Assembly: GCF_001279005.1 (NCBI RefSeq)
Contig: NZ_LGCN01000017.1
Location: 62,001 to 126,000 of the forward strand
Length of the DNA stretch: 64,000 nucleotides
Direction: 5' to 3'
DNA from: Streptomyces caelestis
GTDB lineage: Bacteria > Actinomycetota > Actinomycetes > Streptomycetales > Streptomycetaceae
Shown: in pieces, positions 26,471-35,300 of the stretch
Position numbering within the stretch: position 1 is the stretch's first letter
Layout of the letters: every line of letters begins with the position of its first letter
Made by a program: the position numbers and the translations under genes
The notes under the pieces: generated by a model
The model's input: the letters and a program-made list of their open reading frames with translations, nothing else
Told to the model about the DNA's origin: nothing
The model's database searches: none

Positions 26471-27775
26471 ATGGCCGACCGCTATCTCAGCTTCACCGGC
26501 ACCGCGCCCGGCCGCTTCCTCACGCGCCGCCTGGGCCTTCCCCGGCCGGCGCCGTTGCGGCGCTGGTCACCGGAGCGGCCGGACCTGGACGGCGGCCTGC
26601 TCCACCTCACGGCCGGGACGTCCGGCCTCGGCCTCGCCCCCGTCCTCGCCCGCACGGGCCCCGGCGCGGACGACACCGGCCGGCCCGCCGCCGTCGTCCT
26701 GGACGCGAGCGGGATACGGGACGTCGAAGGGCTCGCCGAGGTGCACGCGGCCCTGCACCCCGTTGTGCGGTCGGTCGCCGCGAGCGGCCGGATCGTGGTG
26801 CTCGGCGCCCCGCTCGACCCCGCCGACCACCACCGGGCCGCCGCCCAGCAGGCGCTGGAGGGCTTCACCCGCTCCCTCGGCAAGGAGACCGGCCGGGGCA
26901 TCACCGTGAACCTGGTCCGCCTCACCGACGCCCCCGCCGCCGAGTCCACCCTCCGCTTCCTGCTCTCCCCCAAGTCCGCCTACGTCAGCGGCCAGGTGAT
27001 CGAGGTCGCCGGGCACGCGGCCCCCGTCCCCCACGACGCGGAGCGCCCCCTGTCCGGCCGCACCGCCCTGGTGACCGGCGCCGCGCGCGGCATCGGCGAG
27101 GCGGTCGCCGAGACCCTGGCCCGGGACGGCGCCAGGGTGGTCGTCCTGGACGTCCCGCAGGCCGAGGCGGACACCCGGCGCGTCGCCGAACGGCTCGGCG
27201 GGAGGGCGCTCCCCCTCGACATCACCGCCGCCGACGCGGGCGCCCGCATCGCCGACGCCCTCCCCGACGGCCTCGACGTCCTCGTCCACAACGCGGGCGT
27301 CACCCGGGACCGCCGCCTGGTCAACATGGACGCCGAGCGCTGGAGTTCCGTCCTGGAGGTGAACCTGGCGAGCGTGCTGCGCACCACCGACGCGCTGCTC
27401 GCCGCCGGGGCCCTGAAGCGGGGCGGGCGGATCGTCGCCACGGCGTCCATCGCGGGCATCGCCGGGAACGCCGGCCAGACCAACTACGGGGCGAGCAAGG
27501 CGGGCGTCACCGGCCTGGTCCGCGCCCTCGCACCGCACGCCCTCGCCGAACACGGGGTGACCGTGAACGCCGTGGCGCCCGGCTTCATCGAGACGAGGAT
27601 GACGGCCGCCGTCCCGCTGTTCATCCGCGAGGCGGGCCGCCGGATGAACTCCCTCGCCCAGGGCGGCCTGCCCGCCGACGTCGCCGAGACCACCGCCTGG
27701 CTCGCCCACCCGGCCTCCGGCGCGGTGAACGGCCAGGTCGTACGGGTCTGCGGCCAGAGCCTGCTGGGAGCGTGA
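26471..27775 (+). CDS. Two-domain 3-oxoacyl-ACP/CoA reductase, FabG4-like
   Basis: 434 aa. Residues about 40-180 form a degenerate flavodoxin/Rossmann-like domain without a nucleotide motif. Residues 195-434 are a full short-chain dehydrogenase with ALVTGAARGIGEAVAE, DVLVHNAGVTRDR, the serine in ATASIAG and the catalytic TNYGASKAG (Tyr and Lys). This double-domain architecture is that of mycobacterial FabG4, which uses NADH and CoA-linked substrates. The ribosome site GGAGGAA precedes the ATG by 6 bases. It lies 7 bp before the maoC gene. Confidence 0.9.
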   Translation: MADRYLSFTGTAPGRFLTRRLGLPRPAPLRRWSPERPDLDGGLLHLTAGTSGLGLAPVLARTGPGADDTGRPAAVVLDASGIRDVEGLAEVHAALHPVVRSVAASGRIVVLGAPLDPADHHRAAAQQALEGFTRSLGKETGRGITVNLVRLTDAPAAESTLRFLLSPKSAYVSGQVIEVAGHAAPVPHDAERPLSGRTALVTGAARGIGEAVAETLARDGARVVVLDVPQAEADTRRVAERLGGRALPLDITAADAGARIADALPDGLDVLVHNAGVTRDRRLVNMDAERWSSVLEVNLASVLRTTDALLAAGALKRGGRIVATASIAGIAGNAGQTNYGASKAGVTGLVRALAPHALAEHGVTVNAVAPGFIETRMTAAVPLFIREAGRRMNSLAQGGLPADVAETTAWLAHPASGAVNGQVVRVCGQSLLGA

Positions 27776-27782
27776 ACGCCCC

Positions 27783-28637
27783 ATGACGTCCGCCCCCGCG
27801 CCCACCGTGGAACTCTCCGCGCCCCCCGCCCTCGCGCCGCTCCTCGCCCGCGGCGCCCTGCTGTCGCCCTTCAAGCGCCCGCGCCCCGACGCCGCCCACC
27901 CCCGCACCCGGCTGGTGCTGCCCGCGCTGCGCGTCGACGCCGCCCGGCTCGCCGCCTACGAGCGGGTGTGCGGCTTCCCGACCGGCGAGGACGCGCTGCC
28001 GGTGACGTACCCGCACGTGCTGGGCTTCCCGCTCGCCATGCGGCTGATGAGCGGGCCGGGCTTCCCGCTCCCGCTGCTCGGCCTCGTCCACACGTCGCTG
28101 CGGATCACCCGGCGCCGGACGACGGCGGCCACGGGCGCGTACGGGCTGACGGTGCGCGTCGACGGGCTGGCCCCGCACCGGCGCGGCACCCAGGCCGCCG
28201 TGGTCACCGAGATGAGGGACGGCGGGGACGTCGTGTGGGAGTCGCGGAGCACGTACCTGGCCCGGCACCGGACCGCCTCCGCGCACCCGGCCGACGCGAG
28301 GGAGGACCCCGCCGCCCTGCCCGCCGTCGAGGAGTGGCGCCTGGCCGGGGACGTCGGACGGCGCTACGGCGCCGTCTCCGGCGACCGCAACCCGATCCAC
28401 CTGCACCCGCTCACCGCCCGGCTCTTCGGCTTCCCCCACGCCATCGCGCACGGCATGTGGACCGTGGCCCGCTGCCTCGCCGCCCACGGCACCCCGGACG
28501 CGGTCGAGGTCCGCGCGGACTTCCGGGCGCCGGTGCCGCTGCCGGGGACGGTGACGTACGCCGCGGAGGGCGGGCGCTTCGCGCTGCGCGGCGACCGCGG
28601 CCGGACTCACGTGACCGGGGAGGTCCGCCCCGTCTGA
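27783..28637 (+). CDS. MaoC-like (R)-hydroxyacyl dehydratase, HtdX-like
   Basis: 284 aa double hot-dog protein. The C-terminal hydratase-2 motif reads SGDRNPIHLHPLTARLFGFPHAIAHGMW, with the catalytic Asp/His pair; the N-terminal hot-dog is non-catalytic. Together with the upstream FabG4-like reductase it would carry out the reduction and dehydration steps of a type II fatty-acid or beta-oxidation cycle. The order thiolase / FabG4 / dehydratase matches fadA2-fabG4-htdX of mycobacteria. The 3' end overlaps tetR on the other strand by 31 bp. Confidence 0.9.
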   Translation: MTSAPAPTVELSAPPALAPLLARGALLSPFKRPRPDAAHPRTRLVLPALRVDAARLAAYERVCGFPTGEDALPVTYPHVLGFPLAMRLMSGPGFPLPLLGLVHTSLRITRRRTTAATGAYGLTVRVDGLAPHRRGTQAAVVTEMRDGGDVVWESRSTYLARHRTASAHPADAREDPAALPAVEEWRLAGDVGRRYGAVSGDRNPIHLHPLTARLFGFPHAIAHGMWTVARCLAAHGTPDAVEVRADFRAPVPLPGTVTYAAEGGRFALRGDRGRTHVTGEVRPV

Positions 28638-29308
28638 GCCCCGGTGGCGCCGGTGTCGGGCCCGGAGTCGTCGGGCGGAATCCAGCGGCGGCCGGCCATC
28701 AGGTCGCCGAGACCCGCCCAGGCGAAGTTCATCAGGGTCGCCGCCGACTGCCGGGCCGTGACGCCCGGCGTGGCGTTGGCCCAGTCCGCGAGGGACTCGG
28801 CGGCTCCGACCAGGGCCTCCGCGAGCCCCGAGACCTCACGCTCGGGCAGGTCAGGGTCCCGGTGGGCGTCGCGGGCGGCGGCGAGGATGAGCTGCGTCAC
28901 GAACGCCACGATCTCCGCGCGCATCACGGCCACCTCGGCGGCGAAGACCTCGCCGTGGGTGCGGGCCTGGAGGTGCAGCACCGCCCAGCCGTCCGGGTGC
29001 CGGGCGGTGTGCGTGAAGAACGCCGTCAGCCCCGACCAGAGCTGGCGGTCGGCCGGCAGACCGGGGCGGGCGCCCGCGCGCACCGCCTCGGTGAGGGCCG
29101 TCGCCTCCCGCCGGATGCACGCGGTGAACAGGTCCTCCTTGGAGTTCAGGTACAGGTACACCAACGGCTTCGAGACCCCCGCCAGTTCGGCGATCTCGTC
29201 CATCGACGCGGCCGTGTACCCCCGTTGCCCGAAGGTCCGCACGGCGGCGTCCAGCATCTGCTGTTCACGGACCGCACGCGGCATCCGCTTCGTCTTCACG
29301 GCACCCAT
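28607..29308 (-). CDS. TetR-family transcriptional regulator
   Basis: 233 aa. Helix-turn-helix at about 15-60: MLDAAVRTFGQRGYTAASMDEIAELAGVSKPLVYLYLNSKEDLF. The ligand-binding C-terminal part is long, and a Pro/Gly/Thr-rich tail overlaps the maoC end. Likely regulates the neighbouring fatty-acid genes through the palindromes at 26401-26430. ATG start at the end of an RNA with no strong ribosome site. Confidence 0.9.
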   Translation of the reverse strand: MGAVKTKRMPRAVREQQMLDAAVRTFGQRGYTAASMDEIAELAGVSKPLVYLYLNSKEDLFTACIRREATALTEAVRAGARPGLPADRQLWSGLTAFFTHTARHPDGWAVLHLQARTHGEVFAAEVAVMRAEIVAFVTQLILAAARDAHRDPDLPEREVSGLAEALVGAAESLADWANATPGVTARQSAATLMNFAWAGLGDLMAGRRWIPPDDSGPDTGATGAQTGRTSPVT

Positions 29309-29332
29309 GGGACACAGCGTACGGTCCGTCCC

Positions 29333-30658
29333 TCACCGCGGGTCCCGGCCGCCGCCGTCCCCCGGCCCCGTCCGGTCGCCGAGGACGGGCCGGTCGCCCG
29401 CCGTCAGCCGGGGCAGCAGCTGCGCGGTGAACAGCGTGGACAGCGCCGAGGTGTCGGTGCCGCCGTCGGTGCGCACCACCACCGGCTGCGGGGCCTTCCC
29501 GGCCAGCCCCGCGCCCACCTCGAGGCGCCTGCGGGCCAGTTCGTACTGGAGCACCGCCCGGTTGTCCCGGTAGGCCTTGGCCAGGGCGCGCTGGGCGCGG
29601 GCCTCGTTCTCGGCCGCGATGAGCCCGCTGCGACCGCGCGTCTCGATCTCGAACCGCACCCGCTGGGCCTCGGTCTCCTGCCGCTCCAGCAGCTGGGCGA
29701 CCTCCTCGCGGGCCCGGTTCAGCGCCGCCTTCACCTCGACGATCCGGGCGTCGCGCACCTTCTTGGCCCGCTCGATGTCCATGCCCAGGCTGTCGATGCG
29801 CCGCTTGCGGGTCAGCCCCCACTCCTGCTCGTAGGCGGTGCGCTCCTTGGCGATCCGCTCCCGGGTGGCCAGGTGGTGCTGGTACTGCGTCGGCAGCTGC
29901 ACGTCGGGGATGTTGCAGCCGGTGATGCGCACGCCGTAGCCGGACAGCTGCCGGTTGAGCAGTTCCTGCATGTCGGCCACGTCCGAGCCGCGCAGGTCGT
30001 AGGCGCGCTCGGTGCGCATCTGGCGGGCCCGCTGCCGGATCGCGTCCTGCACGGCGCTGGACAGCACCAGGTCGAAGTTGCCGGCGCCGATGGTGCGGAC
30101 GAACAGCACGGCGTCGGTGATGCGGAACTTCAGGAAGAACTCGATCGCGCGCAGCGGCACGTTCTCCTGCGTGGGGCAGGCCATGACCGGCGCCGAGTAG
30201 GGGATCTCGGTGGCCGTGTCGACGACGAAGTCGACCCGCGACCAGGGGTGCCACAGGTAGTGCCGGCCGGCGTCCAGGGTGCGCACGACGGCGCCGTAGC
30301 GGGTCAGCACGCCGTTGGTGCCCTGCTCGATCTCGACGATCGAGGAGCGCCACCACCACAGCGTACCGATCAGCAGCAGCACCACGCCGGCGACGTAGGA
30401 GACGGTGGCCGGCGCGCCGTGGGCGAGGTCGGCCACGCCGTCGGAGTCGGCCTCCCGCAGCGTCAGCATCACGCCCGTCAGCAGGGCGTAGGCGCCGAGC
30501 CAGAGCGGCAGCATCCACCACAGCCGGCGGCGGTGGCGGGGGATGATCACCGGAATGAGGGTGTCGGCCTCACCGCCGCGCAGCAGCCGGGCGATGTCGC
30601 TCCAGGGGGCGACGGCCTCGGAGATGACCGAACGGCGGCGGGTACGGGCGGAGCTCAC
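29333..30658 (-). CDS. SPFH/band-7 membrane protein (second of a pair)
   Basis: 441 aa. Two hydrophobic segments at about 48-68 and 88-106 (LWWMLPLWLGAYALL, VSYVAGVVLLLIGTLWWW), then an SPFH domain with GVLTRYGAVVRTLDAGRHYLWHPW and a long coiled coil (about 270-370). SPFH proteins form membrane scaffolds or rings. The GTG start overlaps the stop of the first SPFH gene (GTGA), so the two are probably made in fixed proportion and assemble together. Confidence 0.88.
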   Translation of the reverse strand: MSSARTRRRSVISEAVAPWSDIARLLRGGEADTLIPVIIPRHRRRLWWMLPLWLGAYALLTGVMLTLREADSDGVADLAHGAPATVSYVAGVVLLLIGTLWWWRSSIVEIEQGTNGVLTRYGAVVRTLDAGRHYLWHPWSRVDFVVDTATEIPYSAPVMACPTQENVPLRAIEFFLKFRITDAVLFVRTIGAGNFDLVLSSAVQDAIRQRARQMRTERAYDLRGSDVADMQELLNRQLSGYGVRITGCNIPDVQLPTQYQHHLATRERIAKERTAYEQEWGLTRKRRIDSLGMDIERAKKVRDARIVEVKAALNRAREEVAQLLERQETEAQRVRFEIETRGRSGLIAAENEARAQRALAKAYRDNRAVLQYELARRRLEVGAGLAGKAPQPVVVRTDGGTDTSALSTLFTAQLLPRLTAGDRPVLGDRTGPGDGGGRDPR

Positions 30659-32340
30659 TGCTGGGCCTCCTCGGCGGACTCGGACACATCACTCGACCCG
30701 GCGCTCTCCGCGGACACGGGCGCCTCGCCCGCCCCGGCACCCTCGGGCACCTGCGGCACCGTCGGCCGCTCGGCCGCCAGCAGCGCGCCGATCTCCTCCT
30801 CGCGGGCGGCGATCCGCTCGGACACCTCCGCCAGCCGGTCCCGTACGGCGGCCATGTCCGCGTCGGTGAACAGCTCGGCCCCGCGCTCGCCGATCAGCTC
30901 CCGGGCCAGTTCGAGGAAGTCGATCCCGGCCGCGCCGGTGCCGTCCACGCCGCCGACGCGCACCAGCCGGGGCAGGTGGTCGGCGACCTGCTCCAGGGTG
31001 TCGAGCACCTGCTGCTGATAGCGGTACTCGAGGATCTCCGGCGCCTGCGCTGCGGTCACCGCGCGGATGTCGAGGGCCTGCGCCTCCAGCAGCGCCGCGT
31101 TGGCCTTGGCCTCCGACTCGGCCTGCACGTAGCGCTGGCGGGCCAGCGCCTCGGCGCGGTTGGTCTCGCGCTCCACGGCGGTGTCCATCTGCGCCTGGTA
31201 CTGGGCGATGTCGGCCTGGATCGCGGAGAGCGTCTCCTGGCTGGAGGCGAGCTCCCGGGTCAGGTCGCCCTCGTCCTGCTCCTTGCGCAGCTGGAGCGCG
31301 TACTCGTGGGTGTACGCCTCCTTGGCCACGCGCACCATCTCGGGGGCGGCCAGGTCCATCCGGTAGCGCCGGTCCGAGGGCTCGGCGTGCGTGATGTTGG
31401 CGTTGGTCAGCTCCACCGCGGGCCGGAACTGCTGGTTGAGCTGCTCCAGCAGACGGCCGCTGTCCTCACCGACCATGTCGTAGATGCCGGACGCCTCCTG
31501 CTCGTAGATCAGGCTGCGGATGGTCTCGCTGACGGCGTTGCCGAGCTTCTCCTCGAACCCGCGCACGGCGCCGAGGGTGTAGACGAACTCGACCGGGTCG
31601 CTGATCCGGAACTGGATGAACAGGTCGATGGACGCCTTCACCCCGCCCTTGGTCGGGGCCTCGCGCACCGGCGCGTTGAACGGGTACTCACGGGTCGTGT
31701 TGACGATGTACGACACCCGCTTCCACGGGCTGAGCAGGGTGACCCGGCCGGGGCCGACGACCTTCTCCAGCTTGCCGAACCGGGTGATCATCGCCTGGCA
31801 GCCGTCCGGCACCATGACCAGGCCCTGCCGCCACCACACGAACGCGACGGCGAGCAGCACGACGACCCAGTAGTGCACTCCGAACAGCGGGTTCGTGAGC
31901 CCGCCGCCACCGGTCGCCGACACGACGGAGGCGCCCACGGCGCCGACCACCAGCAGCGACAGCACCGGCAGCATGGACAGCAGGGAGCGGCCCTTGGGCA
32001 TCACCATCGGGCAGATGGCGTGCGCCACCTTCCCGTCCTCGCGCAGCTGCTCGCTGCGGCCCAGCGCCTCCCCCGCCTCGTCCAGCGGCACCGTCTTCTG
32101 CCGCATGACGGTGTCGACGGAGCTCCCGTCCTGTTCCCGGGCCGCCGGGAAGTCGGCCGGGTCCATCCCCTCGCCCTCGGCCTCCTGACGCCCGTCGCGA
32201 TCCTCCCCGGTGTTCCGGGACGGCGCGCCGCCCCCTCCGGTGCGGCGGCGCAGTTCGTCCTGGGCCGCCGTGCGCGGATCGGTGCCGGACGCGACCGCCT
32301 CGGCGACGTTGCGCAGACTCTGCGCCCGCGTGCGTGCCAC
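30655..32340 (-). CDS. SPFH/band-7 membrane protein (first of a pair)
   Basis: 561 aa. An N-terminal charged region of about 120 residues with low-complexity Gly/Arg/Glu, two hydrophobic segments (LLSMLPVLSLLVVGAVGASVV and VHYWVVVLLAVAFVWW), an SPFH domain beginning MVPDGCQAMITRFGKLEKVV, and a coiled coil rich in Gln, Ala and Glu. The C-terminal tail is acidic. GTG at 32338-32340 is chosen because of the ribosome site GGGGGAG just upstream; an ATG at 32382 is possible. Coupled to the second SPFH gene. Confidence 0.88.
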   Translation of the reverse strand: MARTRAQSLRNVAEAVASGTDPRTAAQDELRRRTGGGGAPSRNTGEDRDGRQEAEGEGMDPADFPAAREQDGSSVDTVMRQKTVPLDEAGEALGRSEQLREDGKVAHAICPMVMPKGRSLLSMLPVLSLLVVGAVGASVVSATGGGGLTNPLFGVHYWVVVLLAVAFVWWRQGLVMVPDGCQAMITRFGKLEKVVGPGRVTLLSPWKRVSYIVNTTREYPFNAPVREAPTKGGVKASIDLFIQFRISDPVEFVYTLGAVRGFEEKLGNAVSETIRSLIYEQEASGIYDMVGEDSGRLLEQLNQQFRPAVELTNANITHAEPSDRRYRMDLAAPEMVRVAKEAYTHEYALQLRKEQDEGDLTRELASSQETLSAIQADIAQYQAQMDTAVERETNRAEALARQRYVQAESEAKANAALLEAQALDIRAVTAAQAPEILEYRYQQQVLDTLEQVADHLPRLVRVGGVDGTGAAGIDFLELARELIGERGAELFTDADMAAVRDRLAEVSERIAAREEEIGALLAAERPTVPQVPEGAGAGEAPVSAESAGSSDVSESAEEAQQ

Positions 32341-32442
32341 GGTCTCCCCCTTCGCATGTGGTGCTGATCCCTGCCGGATCATCGACGTGGTCCACGCGCG
32401 TCATGCGACGCACGTGGTCCAGGTGATCCCACACCACCGGGC

Positions 32443-32510
32443 GGACAGGGATAAGGGGCGCTCCCAGCAACGGTCACCTGTCGGTGGTTGCCGGAAAGCG
32501 CCCCCTGTCC
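32443..32510. terminator. Long hairpin between the SPFH operon and the symporter
   Basis: Arms AGGGGCGCT (32454-32462) and AGCGCCCCCT (32497-32506), with outer GGACAGGG (32443) and CCCTGTCC (ending 32510) able to pair. It lies 16 bp after the symporter stop, so it probably ends symporter transcription. Confidence 0.7.
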
Positions 32511-32525
32511 GGGGTCTGACGGCGG

Positions 32526-33860
32526 TCAGGCCACCGCGGGCACCCGCCGGGGCTCGTCGGCCGGGGTCTCGTCGGACGGGTCCTCGTCGACCGGGGAGGA
32601 GTGGACCGAGTCGTACGCCTTCCGGTCGAGCAGCCCCTCACGCGCCGAGACGATGACCGGGATCAGTGCCTGGCCGGCGACGTTCGTCGCGGTGCGGATC
32701 ATGTCCAGGATCGGGTCGATGGCCAGCAGCAGGCCCACGCCCTCCATGGGCAGGCCCAGGGTGGAGAGGGTGAGGGTGAGCATGACCGTCGCGCCGGTGA
32801 GGCCGGCCGTGGCGGCGGAGCCCACCACCGAGACGAACGCGATCAGCAGGTAGTCGCCGACACCGAGCGGGATGTCGAAGATCTGGGCGACGAAGATCGC
32901 GGCGATGGCCGGGTAGATCGCGGCGCAGCCGTCCATCTTCGTGGTCGCGCCGAACGGGACGGCGAAGCTCGCGTACTCCTTGGGCACGCCGAGGCGCTCG
33001 GTGACCTTCTGGGTCAGCGGCATGGTGCCGACGGAGGAGCGGGAGACGAAGGCCAGCTGGATCGCGGGCCAGGCGCCCTTGAAGAACTGCACCGGGCCGA
33101 CCTTGCCGACGGTCGCCAGCAGCGCCGGGTAGACGCCGAAGAGGACGATGAGGCAGCCGACGTAGATGTCGGCGGTGAAGGTGGCGTACTTGCCGATCAG
33201 GTCCCAGCCGTAGGTGGCGATGGCGTTGCCGATGAGGCCGACGGTGCCGAGCGGGGCGAGGCGGATGACCCACCACAGGGCCTTCTGGAGGAGTTCGAGG
33301 ACGGACTCGCTCAGGGTGAGGATCGGCTGGGCCTTCTCGCCGAGCTGGAGGGCGGCGATGCCGGCGACGGCGGCCATGAAGACGATCTGGAGCACGTTCA
33401 GCTCGGTGAACGGCGTGATGACGTCGGTCGGCACGATGCCGGTGAGGAAGTCGATCCAGGAGCCGGTCTTCTCCGGCGCGGCGCCGTCCGCCGGGGTGAG
33501 ACCGGTGCCCGCGCCCGGGTTGGTGACCAGGCCGATGGCCAGGCCGATCGCCACCGCGATCAGCGAGGTGATCATGAACCAGAGGAGGGTGCGCGAGGCC
33601 AGCCGGGCCGCGTTGTTGACCTTCCGCAGGTTGGTGATGGAGACCAGGATCGCGAAGAAGACGAGCGGGGCGACGGCCAGCTTCAGCAGGCCGATGAAGG
33701 TGCCGCCGACCTTCTCCAGGGTGGTGACGAGCCAGGAGACGTCCTGGCTGCGGGCGAGCCAGCCGAGCAGGACGCCCAGGAAGAGGCCGGCGAGTATCTG
33801 GACCCAGAAGGGCGCGCGTACGGACAGTACGGGCCGCCTGAACTGCGTGTTCGTGGACAC
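32526..33860 (-). CDS. Dicarboxylate/amino acid:cation symporter
   Basis: 444 aa, DAACS (glutamate transporter-like) family. Eight or so membrane helices. Signatures are the serine-rich RSSVGTMPLTQK hairpin, the TM7 motif ATTKMDGCAAIYPAIAAIF (normally NMDGT) and the TM8 segment with GLPMEGVGLLLAIDPILDMIRTATNVAGQ. Imports C4-dicarboxylates or acidic amino acids with H+ or Na+. Here the TM7 motif reads KMDG rather than NMDG, within normal variation. Single gene, terminators on both sides. Confidence 0.93.
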   Translation of the reverse strand: MSTNTQFRRPVLSVRAPFWVQILAGLFLGVLLGWLARSQDVSWLVTTLEKVGGTFIGLLKLAVAPLVFFAILVSITNLRKVNNAARLASRTLLWFMITSLIAVAIGLAIGLVTNPGAGTGLTPADGAAPEKTGSWIDFLTGIVPTDVITPFTELNVLQIVFMAAVAGIAALQLGEKAQPILTLSESVLELLQKALWWVIRLAPLGTVGLIGNAIATYGWDLIGKYATFTADIYVGCLIVLFGVYPALLATVGKVGPVQFFKGAWPAIQLAFVSRSSVGTMPLTQKVTERLGVPKEYASFAVPFGATTKMDGCAAIYPAIAAIFVAQIFDIPLGVGDYLLIAFVSVVGSAATAGLTGATVMLTLTLSTLGLPMEGVGLLLAIDPILDMIRTATNVAGQALIPVIVSAREGLLDRKAYDSVHSSPVDEDPSDETPADEPRRVPAVA

Positions 33861-34109
33861 GAAAAAGCTCCGGTGAGGGGACGCGTGAGGAAAGGTGACG
33901 TGGGACTCGGATGGCGCGGAACGTCAGGGACGACAGTTCGCGGCGGTGACCCGGCAGAGGTCCACGTGCAGGCGCGCCACGAGCGGAACACTCCGGGGCG
34001 TGGGGAACACGGCTGCTGACTTCACCCGAAGACCGTAACACCTGAACTTTGGGATCCTCAAAGCCTTGCTTTGAGAGGCGGAAGGCCGGGGGTGTCCGTG
34101 CAACGCAAA

Positions 34110-34147
34110 GCGCCCCGGTTTCCGGGTCAGTTCGGAAACCGGGGCGC
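34110..34147. terminator. Hairpin terminator downstream of the DUF4229 gene
   Basis: Perfect 14-bp stem, GCGCCCCGGTTTCC at 34110-34123 and its complement at 34134-34147, with a 10-base loop. It lies 30 bp after the stop of the leftward gene at 34177. Confidence 0.88.
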
Positions 34148-34176
34148 CCGAGTGCGGTGCGCGGATGTGACGGACG

Positions 34177-34482
34177 TTACGAGGTCTGCTCCTGCGCCCG
34201 CGTGCGGGCGGTCTCGTCGGCCGCGTCCTCCTGGGCGCGGTTGGCCTCCAGGCCGGCCTTGGCCCGGTTCACCCGCTGCACGATCCGCTCGGAGGCCTGG
34301 TCCCGCTGCTTGCGGAGCACGACGAGGCTGATCGGGGCCGAGATCACCAGGGCGAGGAGGACGATCCACAGCCCGTTGGAGTCACCGAGGCCGCGCGGGG
34401 CGAGGCCGGAGTGAACGAGGCCCCAGACGACCACGAGGCAGCCCACGAAGATCCCGAGGCGCATCAGCGTGTAGCGGAGCAT
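34177..34482 (-). CDS. DUF4229-type small membrane protein
   Basis: 101 aa. Two hydrophobic helices (LGIFVGCLVVVWGLV and GLWIVLLALVISAPISLVVL) followed by a charged C-terminal tail (RKQRDQASERIVQRVNRAKA). Resembles the conserved actinobacterial DUF4229 family of unknown function. ATG at 34480-34482 preceded by a GGATGAG sequence; a GTG three codons earlier is possible. Confidence 0.75.
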   Translation of the reverse strand: MLRYTLMRLGIFVGCLVVVWGLVHSGLAPRGLGDSNGLWIVLLALVISAPISLVVLRKQRDQASERIVQRVNRAKAGLEANRAQEDAADETARTRAQEQTS

Positions 34483-34581
34483 CTCATCCACTCTTCCCTG
34501 CGTACGGTCAGATACGTCCCCAAGGGACGACGTCCAGTGAAGCACGACCGGGCGGGGATCCTTCAGCGGGGTACGGAGGCC

Positions 34582-35106
34582 TCAGGTCAGCGGCAGCAGC
34601 ATGACGACGTCGTCGCGGTCGTCGCCGGGGGCCACGCGGATGGCGTCCGGGACCCGGCCGACCTCCTTGTAGCCGCAGGAGGCGTAGAAGTGTTCCAGGC
34701 CGAGACCGCCGCGGCAGGTGAGCCGGATCGCCTCGACGCCGTCGAGGGTGCGGGCGGCCCGCTCGGCGGCGGCCAGCAGGTCGCGGCCGTAACCGCGGCC
34801 CTGGTGGCGGGGGTGGACCATCACCGTGTAGAGCCAGATCCAGTGGGTCATCAGGTGATGGGTGTTGAAGGTGAGGAACGCCGTCGCGGCCACCCTGCCC
34901 TCCTCGTCGTGCCCGACGAGGAGGCGGGAGCGCTCCTCCGCCATCGACACGAACTGCCGTACCAGCTGGGGGCGGATGTCCTCCCGCGTCACGGGCGGCA
35001 CGAACCCGACCGCTCCGCCGGCGTTGGTGACGTCGGCCCACAGGTCGAGGACGCCGTCGCGGAGTTCGGGGGTGACGGCCGGGTCGAAGGTGAAGGTAAG
35101 GGGCAT
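34582..35106 (-). CDS. GNAT-family N-acetyltransferase
   Basis: 174 aa. The acetyl-CoA loop is clear: YTVMVHPRHQGRGYGRDLLAAAERAAR (with R-x2-G-x-G/A), then LTCRGGLGLEHFYASCGYKEVGR. Substrate unknown. Stands alone between the DUF4229 gene and an intergenic palindromic repeat. Confidence 0.87.
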   Translation of the reverse strand: MPLTFTFDPAVTPELRDGVLDLWADVTNAGGAVGFVPPVTREDIRPQLVRQFVSMAEERSRLLVGHDEEGRVAATAFLTFNTHHLMTHWIWLYTVMVHPRHQGRGYGRDLLAAAERAARTLDGVEAIRLTCRGGLGLEHFYASCGYKEVGRVPDAIRVAPGDDRDDVVMLLPLT

Positions 35107-35250
35107 GTATGGATACTAGCCATTACCTCGGCGCTTGCCCGGCTGCTTCCGGGCCGTACCCCGGCCCGCGGCGCGCCGTGTTCCTGCCGTCCGCCCGCGG
35201 CACCGCCGGGGACCGAGCCGGGTGGTGGGCGGGCGGAGGCCGGAGGTCCA

Positions 35251-35294
35251 GGGGGCTCCCGGCCCCTGGCGGGGTCCGAAGGGGCGGAGCCCCC
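35251..35294. repeat. Streptomyces-type intergenic palindromic repeat, likely terminator of mqnE
   Basis: Arms GGGGGCTCC (35251-35259) and GGAGCCCCC (35286-35294) enclose a CCCC/GGGG-rich loop that can also fold (GGCCCCTGGCGGGGTC). From memory this GGGGCTCCGCCCC-type palindrome is scattered through many Streptomyces intergenic regions. It ends six bases before the mqnE stop. Confidence 0.65.
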
Positions 35295-35300
35295 TTCACC

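Noticed and set aside
23038..27786. Very long plus-strand open frame of more than 1500 codons
   Set aside because: It is antisense to fadD and the thiolase and then runs out of frame over the FabG4-like gene; composition follows from GC-rich third positions of the real genes. No family features.
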